From assembly GCF_002288925.2 (NCBI RefSeq), contig NW_022098024.1:1686814-1750813 (forward strand): DNA of 64,000 nt. Direction: 5' to 3'. Numbering within the stretch: the first letter of the stretch is position 1; every line of letters begins with the position of its first letter. The translations under genes were made by a program, and so were the position numbers. Shown in pieces: positions 1 to 10,854 of the stretch. The notes beneath the pieces are model-generated. The model did no database searches. It saw nothing but the letters and a program-made list of their open reading frames with translations, and had not been told where the DNA came from. Origin of the DNA: Delphinapterus leucas. Its lineage: Eukaryota; Chordata; Mammalia; Artiodactyla; Monodontidae.

Positions 1-1194
1 TCTGTCACAACATCAAATGACATCCTAGAAGGGACCAGAAAGTTCATGAGAGATTAATTTCAAATCCTGGTGAGGGAGGAAGAATTAACCTTGGACAGAA
101 TCAAACCCATTCATATTAAAGTTAAAAGGGAAAAATTATGTATAATCTTTGAGACTCATGAAATATGAAACTCTGGCCATTAAACAAACTTTTTTTTTAA
201 ATACAAGATTAAAAAGGTGGGCTAGTTCACTGAAAAAATAAAAGCCAGGAAATTCATAGAATTTGCTTTGCTTACTAGCAAGAACCAAAAATGGACCTCT
301 GACATGATGAGACTCAGTTAGAAGTAAGCTACTTCCTAGGTTCTACTATTATGAGTTGATGTGCAGTTGAGCGTCTATGATTAGATAGAAACCACGATGT
401 ATACACCTCCCAACTGAGAGAGACATAGTCATGAAATTGACAGAGAAGATCCATTTGGAAAGAAAGGTTTGGCTTAAACTCACCACCAGTGAATAACAAC
501 AGATTGTTCAAGAGACCAAGACGAGCTCTACATTTCTATCCTAGAGGACAGGTCAGTGCATGTAGGGCCCCTTATTTAATTCACCGAATAAGAGTTGCAG
601 TGTTCATTTCTGCTGAAAAGCTGATCACATTGTGCATTTTGCTCCATTATTTACAAATTTTTGAATCTTGACTCAATGCTACCAACAGATCAGAAGTATG
701 AATTTTGGATATCAAAGTGGCCTCATTTGTAAGCTCTGGTAAGAAATGACGAATTGTGTCTTTAGAATTAGACTGATAGGGGTGGAAACATTTTTTGATA
801 AAAGTTGTAATCTTGAAAATATTTCTTTGATATAAATATTCTTCTAGGTTCTCAAAAATTTTTGAGTAGATTTCTTTATCATTCAGTTGTATTTTGTCAA
901 CTAAAAAAAAAAAGCCTATCTTGTATTAGTTATTGGGCTGAATGTAAAAGGACTTCTAAACTGATTACCTTTTGTAGAAATAGGATTCAAATGACTTCTC
1001 AATGTTATGTATTTAATACATGAATTCATTCGGAGAGGAAACAGAACCATCCTTTTACCCTCCACATCTTTTATTCACTGAGTACTCCCTTAGAGAAAGA
1101 CAGCAGTGTTGCCCTCTTGTCTCCTAGCAGTCCATGCCCCAATCCCTGCACTGGATGCCGTGCCATGTAGCTGGAGGAAACAGGTGCTCTGGCC
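1..1194. other. Unique AT-rich DNA
   Basis: No gene or recognisable repeat. Short A and T runs (for example near 190 and 901) only. Confidence 0.5.
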
Positions 1195-1295
1195 CCAGTG
1201 CAAACCCAGTGAACCTGAATCTCTAGAGATGAGATTTGTGCATTTATACTTTCCAAAAGCTTCCCAAGTGATTCTAATGTGCAGCTGGGTCAGAG
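1195..1295 (+). mobile_element. MER20-type hAT fragment
   Basis: Right-hand part of a MER20-like MITE: 'cctgaatctctagagatgag' followed by 'gcttcccaagtgattctaat' and 'gtgcagctgggtcagagcac'. The left half is not recognisable. Confidence 0.65.
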
Positions 1296-2382
1296 CACTT
1301 TGCAAAGTATACACAGACTTCTTATTTTTGAATTTTAGCACTTTCTCCACAATTGTAGCATTTGGGGTAGGTGCTTTTCTGATGGGGAAAGAAGGAAATG
1401 GTAAGGACATCATTTTCCCAAGTACAGGAGGAACGATGTGACATTGAAGCTGAGGAAATAATCCGTGAACTTTATTCTTCCCAGTGTAGGAAAAGTATGC
1501 TCTCATTGTTCATGGTCCATTTAGACAGGGCAGCTCGCAGAGGCTGAATCTGGGCCAGCTAGGCAGAGAATAATGTTTCCTTGCCTAAACTAATGAATGG
1601 TGGGATGAGGAGTGTTATTGGAAAAATGCATCAAAACCTTACATGTTTGTTTAAATGGAGCTGTGGTCAAACTCTGTATAGAACAAACCCTGTGCAGCTT
1701 GAGTCTAGGCTATGAGATTTATTTTGTTTTTTAAGTGTAGGGGCATGAGGAGAAAACCCCAGTGCAATACATAAATCTTGATCAACTTGTTCAGAGCTGT
1801 TGGGAGATACTTTTAATTCCCCTGGAAAGAGGCTTTCTCTCATATTGGACATTTACTCTATGCTTTTATTTCCTGATCTTTATTAATGGCCAACTGGCCT
1901 GTCCCATAGCTGGTGTTGGTCCTTCCGGAGGGAATTTAAATGGTACACTAAATAGTACTCATATATATCACATGCTGCTTTTCTATGTCAGTGGTGCAAA
2001 ACTGGTTATTAAAATATGGTTTTCACAGGTATTCTATTCAGTGATGGGAAATGTACTGTTTTGGATTCCTACCATAAGAAACATGAAGCATGAAATACGT
2101 GTATTAGAAGTGCGTAACTCCAAATGAGACTTCAATGAATGAAAAAAAGTTAAAAAGGACTTAGCATTAAATTCTCTTTTTAGCTGTACAGGTTGAAAGT
2201 TTAACTTACAGTGAATAAAAACAGAACTGAAGATTAATTTTTGTTTTAAATTTAGGGATTCGAGTTTTAGTTTTTAATATCTAGTAGATAGACCAAAAAC
2301 ACTAATGAAAAATGTTGTGATTCTGGTTCTCAAAGTGAGAATCAAAGTGAGATAGTGACATCAAAACAAGATATTTAAGCCA
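1296..2382. other. Unique DNA
   Basis: A 121-codon plus-strand frame at 1762-2127 has no recognisable domain and no flanking exon signals that I trust. Nothing else is seen. Confidence 0.45.
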
Positions 2383-2407
2383 AATATATATATATATATA
2401 TGTATAT

Positions 2408-2449
<42 letters not shown>
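2383..2449. repeat. (TA)n(CA)n microsatellite
   Basis: A (TA) run flowing through tgtatatacata into a long (CA) run. Confidence 0.95.
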
Positions 2450-2450
<1 letters not shown>

Positions 2451-2499
2451 TATTTCACAGAGCACACAGGAAATGTGTTTTGCTGTTTTACTTGTCCAT

Positions 2500-2630
2500 A
2501 TAGACAACTAGAATATAAATTTCATGACACAGTATATAGGCCTCTCTTGATCCCCACTGTGTCCTCAAAGCTCATAAAGTAGCTGGCATTTTGTATAGTT
2601 TCAGCATATATTTCGGGACAAATAAAGGTA
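2500..2630 (+). mobile_element. L2 3' end fragment
   Basis: 'gaatataaatttcatgacac', 'tccccactgtgtcctcaaag' and 'gtagctggcattttg' ending in 'gacaaataaag' follow the L2 3' terminus order. Confidence 0.5.
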
Positions 2631-3229
2631 TATGATTTATCAGATCTGTTTTAGGTATGCTTTTACAGTAAAATATTGAATTGGTAGTCTATAAGAAGAG
2701 CCATTTTAATAGCAGGGGTCCAAGATTACTCCCATTACAATAAACAGTATATAGGAAAATGTCTAGGCTGTAGTAGATGCTCAAAAATAATGAGAATAAT
2801 AGGAATTTCTGTCATAATGGACTAATTTGCTTTAATTTTATAAGTGGACCAATAAGGAGCTTGCAAACTTTTCTTCCAACCATGTAATTAAGTTGTTTGT
2901 CCTAGAATATATACTGTAGCTTCTTAGACAAACAGGGGAAAAAAAAATATTTGCTGTGCTTTTATAACTTTCAGCCAATGACACATATGCCAGAGACATA
3001 CTATCCTTTACACCACAACACCCACATACCACCAATCCACTTACTGCACAGCACCCTCAAAATGCTGGCTATCTCCAGTGAAGGCTGTTGGTTGTCAAGT
3101 TGTAGGAGAACCAAATAATAGATTAGATTTGAAATTATTTTCAGCTATAGAATACTCTGCAGATGAAAGGGCTATTAATTATATTTTTATATAACTTTGA
3201 CCTTCTCTAGATGGCTTATTGTTTTCTTT
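2631..3229. other. Unique DNA
   Basis: AT-rich. A possible L2/MIR scrap around 2740-2800 (gtagtagatgctcaaaaat); otherwise nothing seen. Confidence 0.45.
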
Positions 3230-3360
3230 TTATTTGGCCTTATGCCCATTTGAGAATGGGAGCTCCCTGAGGATGGGGCCTTGTCTTGTTTTTCATCATA
3301 CAGTGCCTGGTACATGATAAGCCTTCAGTAATAATAGTAGTAGATGCCATTATTGTTGTT
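3230..3360 (+). mobile_element. L2 3' end fragment
   Basis: 'gggagctccctgaggatggg' followed by 'cagtgcctggtacatgataa' and 'gccttcagtaataat' is an L2 3' terminus. Confidence 0.65.
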
Positions 3361-3467
3361 GAAAGTGACAGAGATGTCAATGACCAATTTTTGCATCTGT
3401 AATAAATTTGTCTTACCTTTTTATTTCCTGGAAAACATTGGGTTGTGCTTGCTTCAGTTAGTTCCAT

Positions 3468-3590
3468 GTGCTCAGAGATAATTTTTTTCAACTTTTTTTC
3501 ATCTCAGTTTCCTTAACTCCCAAATGAGGATAATCCAGCCCCCCACAGATTTGTTTTCAAGCCTGAATGAGATCATGTATTTGAAGGCGA
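3468..3590 (-). repeat. MIR
   Basis: 'ctcagtttccttaactcccaaatgaggataa' in halves, then 'aagcctgaatgagatcatg', is an antisense MIR core. Confidence 0.6.
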
Positions 3591-4316
3591 TCTTAAGCTC
3601 TCCAGAGTCGTTTTTAGTGACCTTAAGTAAGCTAAAGTAGTATAAGGGACAAAACAAATGTCATGTCTCTGAGACCAAAATACTTTCTTAGAGAATAACA
3701 GAAAGTTATTTTCTTCTAGATGACTTAACATAATCCTGTACAGGGAGAAGGGGGCAAGATGGCCCAGGAAAACAGGATCTCTCAAAAATCATTATTAATA
3801 TTATGAAACATAGTTTCAATTTTTATCTTTAAGAAGATATACAAGAAATCATTTCTAGCCTTTTTAATTGCAGCTTTGATTATGTATTATGAAGCACAGA
3901 AGTAATCCCCCGAGATGATCAGACACTTGATATTGCAAGTGCTGACTGTAGGCATGGGAAGTAGACGGTCCTGTTCTCCTTGAAACTTGGTGGTTGTGGG
4001 TGGTTCTCAGGGGTTAGAAAACAGGAAGAAACTCCCCTCTAGAGTGGTGTTGATTTGCATTCAAGGCTGCAGAGCTAATTCTTCTGAAGTTTATAATGAA
4101 AATCCCCATCTGAGTTTCCATGCTGACTCATCTTAAAGTGGTGTGTTAACAGTGTGGGCGTAGCAGGAGTTTCTGCCATAAAGAGAGCCCTCCAAAGGCT
4201 CTCTCTGAAGGTGAAGTTCTGATGTTCTGAATTGCCTCTCCCACAACGTGGTCAAAGTGAAATTTTAAATTTCAATCTCTAACAGTTGAAGCCTGAGCCC
4301 AGTGATCGCCGTGATT
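3591..4316. other. Unique DNA
   Basis: No repeat or coding signal recognised. Confidence 0.45.
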
Positions 4317-4330
4317 AAAAACAGCTTCCC

Positions 4331-4541
4331 AGGGCATCCCTGGTGGCGCAGTGGTTGAGAGTCCGCCTGCCGATGCAGGGGACACGGGTTCGTGCTCCGG
4401 TCAGGGAAGATCCCACATGCCGCGGAGTGGCTGGACCCGTGAGCCATGGCCGCTGAGCCTGCGCGTCCGGAGCCTGTACTCCGCAACGGGAGAGGCCACA
4501 GCAGTGAGAGGCCCGCGTACCGGAAAAAACAAACAAACAAA
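4331..4541 (+). mobile_element. CHR-type tRNA-derived SINE (copy 1)
   Basis: Short cetacean SINE with the 'catccctggtggcgcagtgg' head, a tRNA-like B box (gggttcgtgctcc) and a tail of A broken by C. A 14-bp direct repeat, aaaaacagcttccc, flanks it at 4317-4330 and 4542-4555. The insertion site reads TT/AAAA, consistent with L1-driven mobilisation. Confidence 0.95.
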
Positions 4542-4555
4542 AAAAACAGCTTCCC

Positions 4556-5387
4556 TGTTCCTTTTCCATAGTGATTGTTCTAACTCAGGAGTAGCTTAGT
4601 GGGACTTTTTCCACTCCACTCCACTGACCTCCCTTATCCTCATAAACATCCCCCAGACACCCCAGGGCACACACAGTTTAAGGAAAAGCTATATGCTTGC
4701 AATGCAAATGCTCTCAAGACGAGTCTCGTAGGTTTCCTTAAAACCAGATGACTATACCCAAGTGCTTCCTAGACACAAATTCTGGAGCCTTCCCTAAATC
4801 TCTTCTCTCTGAAGGTTGAAAAACAGCCAAAAGGAGGGGCATTTCATGAGTTTGCATGAGTTTCTCTCACTGTCCTGCAAAAGGCTGAAGTCACGTGGGT
4901 TTTTCTGAACCATTTCCCTGGTGCCTTGCCAGAGCCACATAACCTAATGAGCATTCGGATGGGGCAAGGCAAGCTGAGGTGTGCATCAGGTGCACTTGTC
5001 ATAGGTGCAGACCTCTGAGAGACTGGCTTTCAAGTCTGATTTGCACATTAGATATGCCGGTCACTTTGGATTAGCCTCCAGTTTAAATTCAGCTGTTATC
5101 ATTTCCATCTTAACATCACATGCATTCTGACGGAAGGCCCTGCATAAAACTGCAGTCCCAGAAAAATCCTGTCCATTAACATAATGCTAGGAAGCCACTT
5201 TGGTAGACTTAAATGAACTAGACACCAAATGTGTTGCCTTAGCAATCGAATCTGCCTTTTCTCTTCCAGAGTTGTTTATTTGAACCTCCGAGTGGCCTGT
5301 GCTACTAATCAGAAAATTGAACTTGTTGTTTAACTCATTGGCCAGTAATAGTGATACTAGTCATTGTAAAAGATAGCAGTTCATAAG
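4556..5387. other. Unique DNA
   Basis: Starts with a small ccactccact repeat (about 4610-4625). Base composition is more even than its neighbours; nothing else recognised. Confidence 0.45.
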
Positions 5388-5577
5388 TTTCTCATTCACA
5401 TTTTATAGCGAGGCGATGTAATTGCAAGTTCATAAGTGAGGAACTGAGACCTAGGAGGCCAGGTCTACCTTGACTCACTTGGCCAAAGTTTCAGGGCTAG
5501 TGAGCAGTAGGTCAAGGATTCAAACTCCCATCTTTGTAACTGCAAAGCTACATCCATCTGTTCTACTACATTGCAGA
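5388..5577 (+). repeat. MIR
   Basis: 'cattttatagcgaggcgatg', 'cttggccaaagtttcagggc', 'agtgagcagtaggtcaagg' and 'attcaaactccc' follow the MIR order. Confidence 0.7.
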
Positions 5578-5609
5578 CATACGTAGAATACAGTGATTAA
5601 AATGTCTAT

Positions 5610-6065
5610 AATCTACTTAATACTATGTCAAAAGCAAGGTTGTGTTGGTGAACAAGGCAAATGCAGTCTTTAGCTTCAGCTGCATTATAGTCTAACTAAA
5701 AAAAAAAAAAAGCCAAACAAGTGATTAAAGTGCCATTTACATGCTTAAAGAGGAAAAAGAGGGCACTCTGGCATCATGTAGCAGTTGAATTGCACATGTT
5801 CTGTAAGGGAATATGCACAGGAAAGTTGAACAGTAGGATTTGGCCAGGTAATGATGGGTAAAGTAGGTGTGAGGTTAGAAGAAGGGAGGGTCTGAGCAAA
5901 AGGAATGGCAAAGAATCAGGGTTGAGAAAACACATGGTTACTGAAGAATATGAAAGATGGTCTGGATGGAGAAAGAGCTACAGGATGGAGAGTGGAGAAG
6001 ATGTTGATGGGCTATAAAGCTTTAGAGGGAAGCAGAGGTCATATTGTAGAGCACTTTGTAAGACT
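5610..6065 (-). mobile_element. L2 3' fragment
   Basis: Antisense L2-like sequence: 'gttggtgaacaaggcaaat', an A run, 'gtagcagttgaattgc', then 'gggtctgagcaaaaggaatggc' and 'ggtcatattgtagagcactttg'. Strongly diverged. Confidence 0.5.
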
Positions 6066-6230
6066 ATCATTGTGCTAAATACTCTGCTGAAAATAATAAT
6101 AATTATTATTCTGATTATGACAACAATACTACAAGTTAGATATCATCATACTATTTTACCATTAGAGAAGCTGGGACTCATAGAACTAGGGTTCCGAAAC
6201 TCTGGGACTCTGACTAGGATCAACAAAACT
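6066..6230 (+). repeat. MIR (diverged)
   Basis: 'cattgtgctaaatactctgc', an ATA-rich stretch, 'attttaccattagagaagct' and 'gggactcatagaac' resemble MIR. Confidence 0.5.
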
Positions 6231-7074
6231 CTGTTGGCTTGGCCCAAAGCCCTTCATCATGAAGGTACCTGGCACTATTGACTTACCTTGTCACTTAGTT
6301 ACAAACTGAACAGGGACAGAGTCAAATTATCTTCCTCTTGGTCTTTACTGTAAATGTGAAAGATGACCCAGACCGCATGTCTGGTCAGTTCATTTTATGA
6401 TGGCAAGTGGGATCGTGTAGTCTTAGGGCATAATTGAAAATATACATGATTTTTGTGAAACTTTGCAACCAAGAACATCATTAACATTTAATGCTTTAAC
6501 CACATTTATCCAACTTTGTAGATTTGACATTTTATACTTTGCTGACCTTTTTGGGTTGTTAAAAGGAAATATCTTTTCTGTATTCCTCTCCCTCTGTTAC
6601 AGCAAAAGAAAGCCAACTGTATTAGTATTTATAGAAAAACAAATAAAAGGGAAAAAAAAAGATAAAGACCACATTTCTTACTACTTTTTTTTTTTTTCTT
6701 TTCTTTTAAAGTAGAATTATCCTGGGCTTTTAACCAGAGACTTTGGGCTGCTCTTTTATTGATCTGTCTGTTCTATATAAAGATCAGACCATATGCATCT
6801 GTCCAAATTGGCAAGGATTCATTTATAGTCTTTGCTTTCATATTTTTATTTGTTACTTACTGCTACAGTCTCACACAGATAATTTAATAGAATAAATCTC
6901 CATATTTCATCCAATAGGTTTAAAAAACTAGTTTTTCCAAATCCATATTTAACATAATGCAATTATCTTATGATCTCTGTAGATAGCATTTACTTCTCTG
7001 GTAAGGTGATTATGTCCCTAATCATACATCTTAAATTAACCCTATGAATTAGTAAGACTCGGCACCTTATTACA
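6231..7074. other. Unique DNA
   Basis: AT-rich, with a T/C-rich tract at about 6685-6711. No gene seen. Confidence 0.45.
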
Positions 7075-7795
7075 ATATGTGTGTTTGTGTGGCGGGGCAG
7101 TTTCTCCACACCACCAAGCAATTCTCAGACACCAGCTGGGTGTGCTACCATTCACCTCAATTCTAATACTGTGTGCTTGGAGAGAGCATCACATCCCACA
7201 GGTTAAGGGCTCAGGCCCACAAGACTAACCCCCCACCCCAACTTCAGAGGTCAATTGCAAGTCTGGGTTGTCATCTGAGATTCTGGCCAATTGGCTGTAG
7301 ATCTGAGGGTCCAAAGCCCCCCTCCTTGGCTTTCATTTATCTGCTAGAGCCAGCTGCTTACAGAACTCAGGGAAGCATTTTTCTTACTAGATTACCAGTT
7401 TATTAGAAAAGGATGTAACTCAGGGGGAGCCAGATGGAAGAGATACATAGAGCAAGGTATGGGGAAAGGGCACAGAGCTTCCATGCCCCCTCTGAGTGCC
7501 ACTCTCCCTCAGTCACCCTATGTTCACCAAATGGAAGATCTCTAAACCTTGTACTTCTGGCCTTTAAGGAGGCTTTATTACACAGGCATGACTGATGAAA
7601 TTATTGGCCATTGGTAATTGAACTCAATCTCTAGCTCCCCTCCCCACCCAGGAGGTCCAGGGTGGAACTAAAATTTCCAAACCTTTAATCACACAGTTGG
7701 TTCCCAAGGCAACCAACCCGCATTCTTAAGTTAACTTGAGGCTTTCCAAAGGTCACCTTATTAACATAACAAATGACACTTTTTTTTCTCTTTTT
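7075..7795 (-). mobile_element. MLT2-like ERVL LTR
   Basis: Antisense LTR. Landmarks are 'accagctgggtgtgctacc', 'ccacaggttaagggctcagg', 'ccagtttattagaaaagga', 'gccagatggaagagatacat', 'tgttcaccaaatggaag' and 'ggccattggtaattgaactc', in the order expected for an MLT2-type LTR read backwards. A polyadenylation-type AATAAA is degraded to ctaataaac-like sequence near 7,400. No retroviral genes accompany it, so it is probably a solo LTR. Confidence 0.8.
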
Positions 7796-8012
7796 CCACT
7801 TGAGAAATTTCTAGTGTTTTAGGGGCTTTGTGCCAGAAAAAGGGACCAAGACCAAATATAAATTTCTTGTTATAAATCACAGCATCACAATTGCTCCCTT
7901 AATTTTCCTTTCTATTATATTGCAATTTAATCTTTTGTTGGCACTTTATATTTAATATATGAAAAAAATTTACCTTCACCCAAAGGTGAAATTTCTTTAA
8001 TTTTGTGTTTCT

Positions 8013-8242
8013 ACCTTTTTTTTTTTTTTTTTTTTTTTTTTTGCGGTACGCGGGCCCCTCACTGCTGTGGCCTCTCCCGTTGCGGAGCACAGGCTCCGGA
8101 CGCGCAGGCTCAGCGGCTCAGCGGCCATGGCTCACAGGCCCAGCCGCTCCGCGGCACGTGGCATCTTCCCGGACCGGGGCACGAACCCATGTCCCCTGCA
8201 TCGATGGGCGGACTCTCAACCACTGCGCCACCAGGGAAGCCC
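8013..8242 (-). mobile_element. CHR-type SINE (copy 2)
   Basis: Minus-strand copy with a long T run (the A tail) at the left and the SINE head (ccaccagggaagcc in plus orientation) at the right. A perfect 15-bp target duplication, taattttgtgtttct, lies at 7998-8012 and 8243-8257. Unlike the other copies it carries a tandem 8-bp duplication, ggctcagc, at 8107-8122. Confidence 0.95.
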
Positions 8243-8257
8243 TAATTTTGTGTTTCT

Positions 8258-8765
8258 TGTATCCTACTTCCAGTTTTGTTTCTTTGGATTAGAACTAAGG
8301 TGTGTGCTTTCCTCAGAGGTAACCCGGTATTGGGACTTTAGGAATGGCTTTTAGTTTTGTTAAATCATTTTTTTTAGGTTAAAAAAGTTACGTGAACCAG
8401 ATAATGGTTTAAACAGCTACTTATCACCTGTCCTTCTGTATAATACTGTATAGTGTATCTTTTGCACATGAAAGGGTGTATTTGCTGAGTGCAGAGATTA
8501 TGTAAAACTTGCTGAAAAACCAAGAATCTGACAATTTGAATCTATTAAATATATTAGTTTAGAGAGAACAAAGATATCTCATTTGCCATGCTCATTAATT
8601 ATCAGTGTCTTCCTAGCATAGTAGCTAAGAATTTGTAGCTATGTATTTATGTATTTGCCTACTTGGAAAGAGCATCATGATCCATTAGGGATGTCTGTCT
8701 TTGGCACAAAATAGGAAAAGGTAAGCCATGTGTTTTTTTAATCTTGCCTTAGCTGCATGAAGTTG
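8258..8765. other. Unique DNA
   Basis: No feature recognised. Confidence 0.45.
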
Positions 8766-8773
8766 GTCTAAAT

Positions 8774-8967
8774 CAGGGACCAGCAAGCTGTTCCCATAAA
8801 GGGACAGATAGTAAATATTGAGGAATTGCAGGACATACAGTCACTGTTGTAAGGGCTCAACTTTGCCATTGTACTGCTGAAGCATTCCGTTTCCAATAAA
8901 ATTTTACTCACAAAAACTGGTAGCAGCCCAGACTTGGCCCATAGGTCATACAGTTTGCTGACCTCTG
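8774..8967. mobile_element. hAT-type MITE with 8-bp target duplication
   Basis: 194-bp non-autonomous element. Its ends are inverted repeats (cagggaccagcaagct at the left; agtttgctgacctctg at the right, pairing with a few mismatches). The body 'aagggacagatagtaaatatt' belongs to a common mammalian hAT-Charlie MITE group. It is flanked by an 8-bp duplication with one mismatch: gtctaaat (8766-8773) and gtctgaat (8968-8975). Confidence 0.85.
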
Positions 8968-9252
8968 GTCTGAATAGTATAACACATGGCTTCATTTGAG
9001 AGAAATTCATATCATGATTTTCTAGAACATGAAACTATTCACCTGGCCAGATATTTAGTGAGAATCTTGCATGACTGTGTATCACCTGGAAAGAAGCTGG
9101 TGCATCTTCAGATAGGTGACCTGAGGTTGCATAAGTACCTATTATGGTATAAATTAGTACCTGTCACATGTGTTGTTTTTACTGTTTTTTTTTCTCATTA
9201 TTATAATTATTTTTTTAAGTTGAATGACTCTGCATTTCTATGTGACCTAAGT

Positions 9253-9420
9253 CTAGTATAGTTTCCTTTTTTTTTTTAATTTTTTATAAAATTTTTAAAG
9301 GTTACTTTCCATTTACAGTTATTACAAAATATTGGCTAAAATGCCCATGTTGTACAATACATCCTTAAACCTTCCTTACATCCAGTAGTTTGTGCCTCCT
9401 ACCCCCCACCCCAGCCCCAT
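9253..9420 (-). mobile_element. L1 3' end fragment
   Basis: T-rich start followed by 'ggttactttccatttacagttattac...ttgtacaatacatcctta' and a C-rich stretch (cctaccccccaccccagcccc), which is the antisense 3' UTR of cetartiodactyl L1s. Severely 5'-truncated. Confidence 0.7.
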
Positions 9421-9779
9421 AGATTCCATTTTTAATAGGAGAAGGATTGCATGCAATAGTTGTTGAAACATGAGGCTGTATTCGTAAAAAGTCTTTTGGT
9501 TACAATCACCATGAACAAAATTCAGATAAGCTAAGGAAAGACAGAAAACATATCACAGTGATACCATAATGTCTTAAAAAAAAAATTACCTGAAATTTAT
9601 GGCCGATTTTAACAAGGGATTTCATGAATAGCTGCAGGACACGTTTCTATCTTTAGTCTCTGCTTACATCTGTGTGTTTGCTTTATGCTTCCCTCCTATT
9701 TGCCAGACTAATTTCCTCCTTAGGTCTAATCCACTTGAAGAGAAATATTGCTGTCAAAAGTCTCTGAACCTATAGTTTC
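9421..9779. other. Unique DNA
   Basis: No feature recognised between the L1 tail and the possible LTR. Confidence 0.4.
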
Positions 9780-10410
9780 AGCCTCAGAGAAAGATCAACT
9801 CTTCCTTGATTTTACTTTAATTCTGAGAGAGGACTCTTGGGTCAGATACCTAACCGTGAGAGAGGAGGGTCTGAGGAAAGGGCTTCATGGGGCAGTTTGG
9901 AAAACGATCCAGAGCCAGGAGCTATGGGTGATCTTGGTGGGGTGTGGAGGCTTGAAGCAGGACCTCGGTCCTTGTCTTCTTTGAAGAAAGAATTTAGCAA
10001 AGAGACAGAGACTGTGAAGCAGATAAAGCATTTATGAGAAGCACAGTACCTGTGGAAGAACACATGGGCAGACTCAGGGTGAGCCGTGCCCCACAAGGGT
10101 GGCTTAAATCGCTTATATGGGGACAGTTTTCTGGGTTCCCTTTGGCCAGTCATCTTGTCGGTACCCATATTTGCTTACTGCACTGCACTCTAAATCCCCA
10201 CCTTATTGATAGACCAGGCATTAATAAAGGATTTCCTACTATATGTGTTTCCAGTGGTTGGTATGTTCTATGTCACTGCAGGAAGAATTTAAGACTTAAC
10301 AGTTTTCATCCATGCAGCTTGAACTTTTTCAATGAAATTGATCCAGTCTCTTTGGTTTCTTTGATTACATTATCCCTGTCCCAGAACAATGACTTTTGTT
10401 GGTTAAAGCT
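9780..10410 (-). mobile_element. Possible ERV-type LTR
   Basis: The segment around 'aagaaagaatttagcaaagagacagagac...aagcatttatgagaagcacag' followed by 'agactcagggtgagccgtgcccc' and 'gggtggcttaaatcgcttat' resembles antisense R/U5 parts of cetartiodactyl ERV LTRs as I recall them. No terminal TG..CA pair or target duplication was established and no coding parts are present. It could instead be unique DNA. Confidence 0.4.
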
Positions 10411-10642
10411 TGACACTAGTAGGGCTATGGGTTTGATCCATTAAAGCACATCCCTGTACACAGAATCTATGTCCATTCTCAACCTACTCCTATCATTGTT
10501 GCTAAGAAATAGAGCAGAATTACATAAGTGGGTTAAGACAAAAGCATACTATTTCTAAAAAACAATTGACCTTTTTATTGCACCTGTTTTTCAAGACTAC
10601 CCCTAGTGTATGACCCTTTCTTCAATACCACATGCTTTAGAA

Positions 10643-10846
10643 CAGTTCTGTCCAACAGAACTTTCTGTAATGATGAAAATGTTGTGCAGTTTTGCACTAT
10701 CTAATATACTATCTCCTAGCCACAGTGACTACTGAGCAGTTGAAATGTGCCAAAAGAATGTTACTGAGGAACTAAATTTTTGATTTAATTGTATTTAAAT
10801 TTAAATAGCCACATCTGGCTAATAGCTAACATACTGGACAATGTAA
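10643..10846. mobile_element. hAT-type MITE with perfect 8-bp target duplication
   Basis: 204-bp element starting cagttctgtccaacagaac and ending atactggacaatgtaa. The internal 'aaatagccacatctggctaat' is typical of a mammalian hAT MITE family. A perfect 8-bp duplication, ctttagaa, lies at 10635-10642 and 10847-10854. Confidence 0.85.
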
Positions 10847-10854
10847 CTTTAGAA

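Noticed and set aside
8003..8354. Several overlapping open frames of 80-95 codons
   Set aside because: They are translations of a SINE with its T tail giving poly-Phe starts; the same false proteins recur at every SINE copy.
10034..10444. 136-codon plus-strand open frame
   Set aside because: It overlaps a probable antisense LTR and continues without any recognisable domain.
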